Position numbers and translations under genes: made by a program. From assembly GCA_012841845.1 (NCBI GenBank), contig DUTZ01000347.1, positions 1 to 6,537 of the forward strand: a stretch of DNA of 6,537 nucleotides, read 5' to 3'. Shown piece after piece: positions 1-4,644 of the stretch. The stretch's first letter is position 1. The number at the start of each line of letters is the position of its first letter. Under the pieces are notes generated by a model. The model saw only the letters and a program-made list of their open reading frames with translations, was not told where the DNA came from and made no database searches. The DNA is from Actinomycetales bacterium. Lineage in GTDB: Bacteria; Actinomycetota; Actinomycetes; Mycobacteriales; Mycobacteriaceae.

Positions 1-70
1 CGGCCCACCACGGGGCGCGCCGGAGGGCACGGGCGGCGCCGTCGGCCCGGGCGGCGCGGGTCTCGGGCAC
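1..70 (-). CDS. Possible start of a further operon gene, partial (runs off left edge)
   Basis: An open frame starts with GTG (minus strand, 70-68) two bases beyond the TGA stop of the TetR gene and stays open for 23 codons to the window edge. It reads MPETRAARADGAARALRRAP and then WWA. A GAGG ribosome-binding motif (plus-strand cctc at 78-81) lies 7 nt upstream of the GTG, inside the last codons of the TetR gene, so translational coupling is plausible. Only a basic, Ala/Arg-rich N-terminus is visible, with no recognisable domain, so no function can be given. In DNA this GC-rich a 23-codon open frame is weak evidence by itself. The case rests on the ribosome-binding site and the tight spacing. 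Confidence 0.4.
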   Translation of the reverse strand, partial: MPETRAARADGAARALRRAPWWA

Positions 71-72
71 GG

Positions 73-684
73 TCACGCCTCGATCCGCACGACCTCTTTG
101 AGGTACGGCCCGATCACCTCGGTGAGTCCCGCGGCGAGCACCTCCGGGTCCTCGGGGGGCAGGGAGACGAAGCTGATCCCGATGCGCGCGATGATCGCCG
201 CGGCCAGCCGGGCGTGGCGCTCCTCGAGCCGCATCCAGGACTCGCTCAGCGCGGGGGTGAGCACCTCGGTGGCGCGCTCGATGAGCGGGCCGGCCTCGGT
301 GGTGATGAGCCGGAGCAGGTCTGGCTTGATGTCGCCCGTGAGCAGGGCCCGGATGAGCGGATCGCGGGCGCTGGCCTGGAGGAAGCCGTTGATGCCCTCG
401 CTCAGCGCGGTGTCGATGTCGCCGGGGTGCCGCTCGATGGAGTCCCGGATCGCGCCGGCGTACGTCTCGGCGAGCTGCAGCGCGTACGCCTGGGCCAGCC
501 CCTGGCGGTTGCCGAAGGTGCTGTAGAGGGTCTGCCGGCTCAGGCCCGCCGCCTTGGCCACGTCGCTCATCGTGACGGCGGACCAGTCACGGTTGGTGAG
601 CAACTCGTGCATGGCCTCGAACACGGTCACGCGCAGCGGTCGCCGCGTCGCCTGGTCGCCGGGGCGTCGTCTGCGGGGGGCCAT
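73..684 (-). CDS. alkX: TetR-family transcriptional repressor, AlkX-like
   Basis: A 203-residue protein of normal TetR length. The N-terminus is basic (APRRRRPGDQ). The DNA-binding helix-turn-helix lies at about residues 37-57 (VTMSDVAKAAGLSRQTLYSTF), with the family-typical GLS-x-x-TLY-x-x-F pattern and a following G-N-R-Q-G-L turn. Residues 70-203 form the divergent helical ligand-binding and dimerisation domain. ATG at 684 is chosen because it gives the normal length just ahead of the TetR core and has a weak GGGGA motif upstream; longer in-frame extensions are Pro/Arg-rich low-complexity sequence. The gene lies 92 nt downstream of the AlkB-rubredoxin gene on the same strand with no promoter seen between them, so cotranscription is likely. 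In Dietzia, AlkX is a TetR repressor of its own alkW1-alkX operon, thought to be relieved by fatty acids from alkane oxidation. Regulation of this operon from the dyad at 2365-2412 is inferred. The TetR call is firm; the symbol rests on context and resemblance. Confidence 0.9.
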   Translation of the reverse strand: MAPRRRRPGDQATRRPLRVTVFEAMHELLTNRDWSAVTMSDVAKAAGLSRQTLYSTFGNRQGLAQAYALQLAETYAGAIRDSIERHPGDIDTALSEGINGFLQASARDPLIRALLTGDIKPDLLRLITTEAGPLIERATEVLTPALSESWMRLEERHARLAAAIIARIGISFVSLPPEDPEVLAAGLTEVIGPYLKEVVRIEA

Positions 685-719
685 GCCGTCCAGTGTCCCC
701 GATCGGCGGCGGATCGTGC

Positions 720-767
720 GGACGGGCCCCGACGCCGGGGCCCCCGCCGTGTCGGCGGGGGCCGTCC
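720..767 (-). other. Strong GC hairpin cluster between alkB and tetR
   Basis: The 92-nt gap between the two genes holds a perfect 11-bp stem with a 3-nt loop (arms 739-749 and 753-763, core GCCCCCGCCG). A competing hairpin uses arms GGCCCC (725-730) and GGGGCC (737-742). An outer pair, GGACGG (720-725) with CCGTCC (762-767), can close around the whole. No T-run follows on the minus strand, so this is not a classical intrinsic terminator. It may attenuate, or mark an mRNA-processing or stability boundary, so that the regulator is made at a lower level than the monooxygenase. That role is inference. Confidence 0.55.
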
Positions 768-776
768 CGGCGGCGG

Positions 777-2306
777 TCACGAGACCGGCAGGAAGTCGAC
801 CTTGTCGCGCACCCCGCAGTCCGGGCACTGCCAGTCGTCGGGGATCGCCGACCACGGCGTGCCGGCCGGGAAACCCTCCCGCGGCTCGCCCGCGGCCTCC
901 GAGTAGTGGTGACCGCAGTTGGGGCACACGTACTCGCCGGTCGGGGAGATCCGGGTGGCGGAGGCCTCGGCCTCCGGGAGGGTCGCGGTGGCCGTGGCCG
1001 TGTCGGCGGCGTGGCCCCCCGCCGCGCCCGGAGCCGGGTACTTCGCGAGCAGCTTCTCCCGCTTGGACGGCTGGATGTTGGCGCGGGTGAGGTCGCCCTC
1101 GTAGTGCGCGAGGACGCGCTTGTCCATGACCTTGCGCCACAGCGGCGGGATGTAGGCCACGACCATCATCGCGGCGTAGCCGGACGGCAGCTGCGGGGCC
1201 TCGTCGAAGCTGCGCAGGATCTGGTACCGGCGCATCGGGTTGGCGTGGTGGTCCGAGTGCCGCTGCAGGTGGTACAGGAAGATGTTCGTCACCAGGTGGT
1301 CGGAGTTCCACGAGTGCTCGGGCCGGCAGCGCTGGTAGCGGCCGCTGGGGAGCTTCTGCCGGCGCAGCCCGTAGTGCTCCAGGTAGTTGACCACCTCGAG
1401 CAGCGAGAAGCCGAACACCGCCTGGACGAGCAGCCACGGCAGGACCTCGAGCCCGAAGATCGCGGTGAGACCGCCGAAGAGCACGAGCGTCATGAGCCAC
1501 GCGTTGAGGTTGTCGTTGCGGATCGTCCACGGGCTCTTGCCCAGCCGGCCGAGCCGCTCCTTCTCCAGGTGCCAGGCGGACTTGAGCGAACCGAACACGC
1601 TGCGCGGCAGGAACGCCCAGAACGACTCGCCGAACCGCGAGCTGGCCGGGTCCTCCGGGGTGGCGACGCGGGCGTGGTGGCCGCGGTTGTGCTCGATGAA
1701 GAAGTGGCCGTAGCCGGTGGTCGCCAGCGCCACCTTGGAGAGCCACTTCTCGCTACCCGCGATCTTGTGGCCCAGCTCGTGCGCGGTGTTGATGCCGATC
1801 CCGCCGGTGATCGCGACGGTCCACGCCACGCCGATCTTGGCGGCCAGGCCCAGCCCGCCCTCGTAGCCGAGCCAGCTCAGGTCGTCGGCAGCCCACAGGT
1901 AGCAGGCGAGGATCAGCGCGCCGTATTGGAACGGGATGTAGAGGTAGGTGCACCAGCGGTAGTACGGGTCCGCCTCGAGGCGCTCCATGACCTCGTCCGG
2001 CGGGTTCTCGCCGTCCTCGCCGATCTTCCAGTCGCCCCACGGCACCGCCACGTAGACGAGGAACGGCAGCAGGTACCACGCGACGGTGGCCGGGATCGAC
2101 CAGCCGAGCGCGTTGAAGCCCGCCACGAACGGCAGGGAGAGGAACAGGCCCGCGGCCGGGATGAGGCCGAGGAGCCACAGGTAGCGCTTGGCGTCGGTCC
2201 ACGCGTAGGGCTCGACGGCCGGCTCGGCATGCGGCTCGGTGTGCGCGTGGGCGTGAGCGCCGTGTGAGGCCTGTTCGGCCGGGCGGCTGAACTCGGTGCT
2301 GGACAT
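777..2306 (-). CDS. alkB: Alkane 1-monooxygenase fused to C-terminal rubredoxin (AlkW1-type AlkB)
   Basis: A 509-residue integral-membrane non-heme di-iron alkane hydroxylase with its electron donor fused on. It would convert n-alkanes to 1-alkanols, the first step of aerobic alkane use. All AlkB signatures are present: HELGHK (176-181), EHNRGHH (205-211), NYLEHYGL (307-314) and LQRHSDHHA (347-355), plus GEDGENPP (96-103). About six hydrophobic segments fit the family (for example 42-62, 72-90, 120-140, 154-172, 268-306). After a low-complexity Ala/Thr/Glu linker (about 425-455), residues 458-509 form a rubredoxin domain with iron ligands C461, C464, C494 and C497 in CPNCG and CPDCG, and the typical IPDDWQCPDCG. 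Rubredoxin is usually a separate protein beside AlkB; the fusion is known from Dietzia AlkW1 and other actinobacteria. ATG 2306 is chosen for its GGAGG 9 nt upstream; an earlier in-frame ATG (2348) lies in the leader hairpin without such a site. The N-terminus is unusually His-rich (H15, 18, 20, 22, 26). A rubredoxin reductase is still needed and is not in the window. Confidence 0.97.
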   Translation of the reverse strand: MSSTEFSRPAEQASHGAHAHAHTEPHAEPAVEPYAWTDAKRYLWLLGLIPAAGLFLSLPFVAGFNALGWSIPATVAWYLLPFLVYVAVPWGDWKIGEDGENPPDEVMERLEADPYYRWCTYLYIPFQYGALILACYLWAADDLSWLGYEGGLGLAAKIGVAWTVAITGGIGINTAHELGHKIAGSEKWLSKVALATTGYGHFFIEHNRGHHARVATPEDPASSRFGESFWAFLPRSVFGSLKSAWHLEKERLGRLGKSPWTIRNDNLNAWLMTLVLFGGLTAIFGLEVLPWLLVQAVFGFSLLEVVNYLEHYGLRRQKLPSGRYQRCRPEHSWNSDHLVTNIFLYHLQRHSDHHANPMRRYQILRSFDEAPQLPSGYAAMMVVAYIPPLWRKVMDKRVLAHYEGDLTRANIQPSKREKLLAKYPAPGAAGGHAADTATATATLPEAEASATRISPTGEYVCPNCGHHYSEAAGEPREGFPAGTPWSAIPDDWQCPDCGVRDKVDFLPVS

Positions 2307-2315
2307 CTCGGACGA

Positions 2316-2320
2316 CCTCC
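2316..2320 (-). promoter_or_regulatory. Ribosome-binding site deciding the alkB start
   Basis: GGAGG on the minus strand (cctcc on the plus strand), 9 nt upstream of the ATG at 2306. It excludes the in-frame ATG at 2348, which lies upstream of this motif. Confidence 0.8.
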
Positions 2321-2330
2321 GTACTCGGGC

Positions 2331-2351
2331 GCATGTGGCATACGCCACTGC
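2331..2351 (-). other. Leader hairpin at the predicted 5' end of the alkB mRNA
   Basis: Minus-strand arms GTGGC (2348-2344) and GCCAC (2339-2335) pair around a GTAT loop. After one bulged A (2334), three further pairs (2351-2349 with 2333-2331) extend the stem. If transcription starts near 2354, as the promoter predicts, the hairpin sits almost at the 5' end and about 10 nt ahead of the ribosome-binding site. It could protect the transcript from 5' decay. The structure is seen in the sequence; the role is inferred. Confidence 0.5.
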
Positions 2352-2360
2352 GTTGACCCC

Positions 2361-2389
2361 AGGTTAGACAAATACCGGCACTGTGTCTA
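2361..2389 (-). promoter_or_regulatory. Predicted promoter of the alkB-tetR operon
   Basis: On the minus strand a -35 candidate TAGACA (2389-2384; one mismatch to TTGACA) is separated by exactly 17 nt from a -10 candidate TAACCT (2366-2361), which fits the TANNNT pattern of actinobacterial housekeeping promoters. Transcription would start near 2354, giving a leader of about 48 nt. Both hexamers lie within or touch the symmetric operator at 2365-2412, so a bound repressor would cover the promoter. No start site has been mapped here. Confidence 0.55.
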
Positions 2390-2412
2390 GACACAGGCGC
2401 CGAATTTGTCCA
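2365..2412. promoter_or_regulatory. Nested 48-bp symmetric operator, probable TetR (AlkX) binding site
   Basis: An inner perfect 16-bp palindrome, CTGTGTCTAGACACAG (2381-2396), is flanked by an outer inverted repeat: GACAAAT (2367-2373) and ATTTGTC (2404-2410). Both share the same centre (2388.5). Read as half-sites there are four: TAGACA (2365-2370), TGTCTA (2384-2389), TAGACA (2388-2393) and TGTCCA (2407-2412), placed symmetrically. This suits two TetR dimers binding cooperatively. The element overlaps the predicted promoter, as expected for repression of alkB and the TetR gene. It may also affect the divergent exporter gene 300 bp away. The symmetry is directly visible; assignment to this TetR protein is inferred from operon context and what is known of Dietzia AlkX. 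Confidence 0.75.
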
Positions 2413-2460
2413 GGAGCGTCCACTCGCGCGTCGGTCGAGGCGCCGAGCCCCCGGGCTCTC

Positions 2461-2490
2461 GGTTCTGCACCCACAGGTTGTGCACCCACA
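2461..2490. repeat. 15-bp tandem duplication
   Basis: Two head-to-tail copies of GGTTSTGCACCCACA (2461-2475 and 2476-2490) differ only at the fifth base (C, then G). The first copy begins 48 bp to the right of the operator's outer edge. Such spacing could present two regulator sites on nearly the same helix face, or be a simple slippage duplication. No known motif is recognised. Confidence 0.75.
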
Positions 2491-2500
2491 TAGTCGTGTT

Positions 2501-2550
2501 GCCGGGCGGCTGTGCTTCCCTTCCGCGACAGAAGGGATGCGCAACCCGGC
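2501..2550. other. 50-nt imperfect hairpin in the intergenic region
   Basis: The outer stem is GCCGGG (2501-2506) with CCCGGC (2545-2550). An asymmetric bulge (2507-2510 against 2544) follows, then TGTGC (2511-2515) with GCGCA (2539-2543) including one G-T pair, one T-T mismatch, and an inner stem TCCCTTC (2517-2523) with GAAGGGA (2531-2537) around a 7-nt loop. About 18 pairs form in all. It could be a structured leader of the exporter mRNA, a small RNA, or a terminator-like element for a transcript entering the gap. No known riboswitch class is recognised. Confidence 0.55.
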
Positions 2551-2576
2551 TGGGGCGCCGCCCGACGACGACGTGG

Positions 2577-2615
2577 CCCGCCGGAATAGGTCCGCCCCGC
2601 CGGAATAGGTCCGCC
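2577..2615. repeat. Two-copy tandem repeat with 19-bp period
   Basis: The 20-mer CCCGCCGGAATAGGTCCGCC occurs at 2577-2596 and again at 2596-2615 without a mismatch, sharing one base. Each copy contains a dyad CGGA-ATAGG-TCCG, so the pair looks like two adjacent operator-type sites about two helical turns apart, 100-120 bp before the exporter start. A regulator of the exporter is the natural candidate but is not identified. Confidence 0.8.
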
Positions 2616-2701
2616 GTCCGCGGGGTTGGAACCGACAGGCCGTCGGAACCTCCCTCCGACGCGACACGGCGAGCGGGCGGGCGGCGTACCGGGCCCCGGA
2701 G

Positions 2702-2706
2702 AGGAG
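2702..2706 (+). promoter_or_regulatory. Ribosome-binding site deciding the exporter start
   Basis: AGGAG lies 9 nt before GTG 2716 and 15 nt before ATG 2722. The spacing favours the GTG, although both are in frame and differ by only two residues. Confidence 0.65.
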
Positions 2707-2715
2707 CGGCGGGAC

Positions 2716-4587
2716 GTGACGATGCAGCAGGCCGCCATGCGCGCGATGATGCGGTCCGACAACGCGAACACCCGACTCGACCGCAGCGTCTTCACCCGCG
2801 AGAACATGCGCCGGATCGGGATCTTCGCCCGCCCGCACACGGGTCGGATCGTCCTCTTCCTGGTGCTCTCGGTCCTCGGCGCGGTCCTCGCCGTCGCCAC
2901 CCCCCTGCTCGCCGGTCGGGTCGTCACGGCGATCGTCGACGGCTCGGCACCGCGGATCGTCATCCTGCTCGCCCTGGCCATCGCGGCGATCGGCATCGCC
3001 GAGGCCGTCAACAACGTGGCCACCCGGCTCTGGTCGGCGCGCATCGGCGAGGGCCTGATCCTGGACCTGCGCCGCGCGGTGTTCGACCACGTCCAGACCA
3101 TGCCGGTCGCGTTCTTCATGCGGACCCGCACCGGCGCGCTCGTCAGTCGCCTCAACAACGACGTCCTGGGCGCCCAGCGCGCCTTCTCCGACACCCTGTC
3201 CGGGGTCGTGTCCAACATCGTGCAGCTCGCGCTCACGCTGATCGTCATGGCCGGGCTCAACTGGCAGCTCACCGTGCTCTCGGTGCTGCTGCTCCCGATC
3301 TTCCTCGTGCCCGCCCGCTACGTGGGCCGCCGCCTGGCGCGGCTGCGGCGCGAGGCCTCCGACCTCAACGCGTCGATGAACGACCAGATGACAGAGCGGT
3401 TCAACGCCGGCGGCGCCACGCTGGTCAAGCTGTTCGGCCGGCCGCACGCGGAGTCGGCCGAGTTCGCCGCGCGCGCCGGCCGCGTCCGGTCGATCGGCGT
3501 GCGCACCGCGCTGCTCATGAGCGTGTTCATGAACTCGCTCACCCTGGTCTCCACGCTGGCCCTCGCGCTGGTCTACGGCCTCGGCGGCTGGTTCGCGCTC
3601 CAGGGGGCGATGGACGCCGGCTCCGTCGTGGCGCTGGCGCTGCTGCTCACCCGCCTGTACGGGCCGCTCACCGCGCTGGCCAACGCGCCGGTCGACGTGG
3701 TCTCGGCCATCGTCAGCTTCGAGCGCGTCTTCGAGGTCCTCGACCTGGAGCCGCTGCTCACCGATGCGCCCGACGCGGTCGACGTCCCCGCCGGCCCGGC
3801 CTCGATCGAGTTCGACGACGTCCGCTTCTCCTATCCCTCCGCCGACAAGGTCTCGCTGGCCTCGCTCGAGGAGGTCGCGGTCCTCGACACCCGCGGTGGC
3901 CAGGAGGTGCTGCACGGGATCAGCTTCCGCGCCGAGCCGGGGGAGATGATCGCCCTCGTCGGCTCCTCGGGCGCCGGCAAGTCCACCATCGCCTCGCTCC
4001 TGCCGCGCCTCTACGACGTGGACTCGGGCGCCGTCCGCGTGGCCGACCTCGACGTACGGGAGGTGACCGCCGAGTCGCTGCGGCGGACCGTGGGGGTGGT
4101 GACCCAGGACGGGCACCTGTTCCACGACTCGGTGCGCGCCAACCTGGCCTTCGCGCGGCCCGAGGTGAGTGACGACCAGGTGTGGGACGCCCTCCGGCGC
4201 GCCCGCCTCGAGGATCTCGTCCGCTCCCTGCCCGACGGGCTGGACACCGTGATCGGCGACCGCGGCTACCGCCTGTCCGGCGGCGAGCGCCAGCGCCTGA
4301 CCATCGCCCGTCTGCTGCTCGCCGAGCCGTCCGTGGTGGTGCTCGACGAGGCCACGAGCGCGCTGGACTCGACCAACGAGTCCGCCGTCCAGGCCGCGCT
4401 CGCCGAGGCGATGGCGCACCGGACCTCGCTGGTCATCGCACACCGGCTCTCGACGGTCCGCGCGGCCGACCGGATCCTCGTCCTGGAGGCCGGCTCGGTG
4501 GTCGAGTCCGGCACGCACACCGAGCTCCTCGCACTGGGCGGGCGGTACGCCGAGCTCTACGAGACGCAGTTCGCGGACCAGGAGTAG
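2716..4587 (+). CDS. ABC exporter half-transporter (fused membrane and ATPase domains)
   Basis: A 623-residue protein with the type IV exporter layout of MsbA, LmrA and Sav1866. Residues 1-330 hold six predicted membrane helices (about 46-70, 81-101, 163-181, 184-205, 266-295, 304-325). The ATPase domain follows: A-loop Y373, Walker A GSSGAGKST (416-424, K422), Q-loop Q464, signature LSGGE (520-524), Walker B VVVLDEATSALD with D544 and E545, and switch H576. All catalytic elements are intact, so it should be an active ATP-driven exporter working as a homodimer, or with a partner outside the window. About 25 residues (SADKVSLASLEEVAVLDTRG) sit between the A-loop and the first core strand, longer than in MsbA; similar insertions occur in actinobacterial relatives. 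It begins at GTG 2716, chosen for its AGGAG spacing. It is divergent from the alkane operon and ends at the terminator at 4590-4634. The substrate cannot be read from sequence; lipids, drugs or hydrophobic metabolites are all possible. Confidence 0.95.
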   Translation: MTMQQAAMRAMMRSDNANTRLDRSVFTRENMRRIGIFARPHTGRIVLFLVLSVLGAVLAVATPLLAGRVVTAIVDGSAPRIVILLALAIAAIGIAEAVNNVATRLWSARIGEGLILDLRRAVFDHVQTMPVAFFMRTRTGALVSRLNNDVLGAQRAFSDTLSGVVSNIVQLALTLIVMAGLNWQLTVLSVLLLPIFLVPARYVGRRLARLRREASDLNASMNDQMTERFNAGGATLVKLFGRPHAESAEFAARAGRVRSIGVRTALLMSVFMNSLTLVSTLALALVYGLGGWFALQGAMDAGSVVALALLLTRLYGPLTALANAPVDVVSAIVSFERVFEVLDLEPLLTDAPDAVDVPAGPASIEFDDVRFSYPSADKVSLASLEEVAVLDTRGGQEVLHGISFRAEPGEMIALVGSSGAGKSTIASLLPRLYDVDSGAVRVADLDVREVTAESLRRTVGVVTQDGHLFHDSVRANLAFARPEVSDDQVWDALRRARLEDLVRSLPDGLDTVIGDRGYRLSGGERQRLTIARLLLAEPSVVVLDEATSALDSTNESAVQAALAEAMAHRTSLVIAHRLSTVRAADRILVLEAGSVVESGTHTELLALGGRYAELYETQFADQE

Positions 4588-4589
4588 GC

Positions 4590-4634
4590 GCCCTCCCCAC
4601 GCGAACCCGGGCGCGCCGGACGCGTGGGTGGGGC
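4590..4634. terminator. Bidirectional hairpin terminator between convergent genes
   Basis: Arms CCCACGCG (4596-4603) and CGCGTGGG (4621-4628) pair perfectly. After one mismatch and one G-T pair the stem continues with GCCC (4590-4593) and GGGC (4631-4634). The loop carries a further small stem, CCGG (4607-4610) with CCGG (4616-4619). The element fills most of the 57 nt between the exporter stop (plus strand) and the dehydrogenase stop (minus strand), so it can serve both. There is no T-run, as is common for actinobacterial terminators. Confidence 0.65.
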
Positions 4635-4644
4635 CGGCGGGTGC

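Larger units (their letters stand above)
2413..2715. other. 303-nt non-coding stretch rich in repeats, upstream of the ABC exporter
   Basis: No convincing gene is seen here on either strand. Going rightwards it holds a short dyad GAGCCC-cc-GGGCTC (2445-2458), the 15-bp tandem duplication (2461-2490), a 50-nt imperfect hairpin (2501-2550), the 19-bp-period duplication (2577-2615), a small hairpin CCGAC/GTCGG (2632-2646) and the exporter's ribosome-binding site (2702-2706). No good -35/-10 pair for a housekeeping promoter is apparent for the exporter. A weak ECF-sigma-like pair, GGAATA (2602-2607) with GGTT (2624-2627) at 16-nt spacing, can be noted with low confidence. Confidence 0.6.

Noticed and set aside
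739..763. Classical intrinsic terminator after alkB
   Set aside because: No T-run follows on the transcribed strand, and the TetR gene downstream lacks a visible promoter of its own, so full termination here is unlikely.
693..2267. Long open frame antisense to the AlkB-rubredoxin gene
   Set aside because: Composition is Val/Arg/Gly/Ala-rich with no domain, and it mirrors a gene with all catalytic motifs. Long antisense frames are expected in DNA this GC-rich.
2307..2348. Upstream ATG extending AlkB by 14 residues
   Set aside because: It lies inside the leader hairpin and upstream of the strong GGAGG that fits ATG 2306.
2577..2615. CRISPR or iteron-type replication origin from the tandem repeats
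   Set aside because: Only two copies, sharing one base with no spacers, and no replication or Cas gene is present.
2602..2627. ECF-sigma promoter for the exporter
   Set aside because: The GGAATA / GGTT match is short and the -35 half lies inside the 19-bp-period repeat. It was not reported as a separate feature.
2626..2715. Upstream TTG start extending the ABC exporter by 30 residues
   Set aside because: The extension is Pro/Gly/Arg-rich, has no ribosome-binding site at a proper distance and would include the AGGAG that serves GTG 2716.
1753..4518. Very long minus-strand open frame spanning the divergent region and exporter
   Set aside because: It crosses a promoter and repeat-rich spacer, reads as low-complexity His/Gly/Glu/Arg sequence, and is antisense to an intact ABC exporter.
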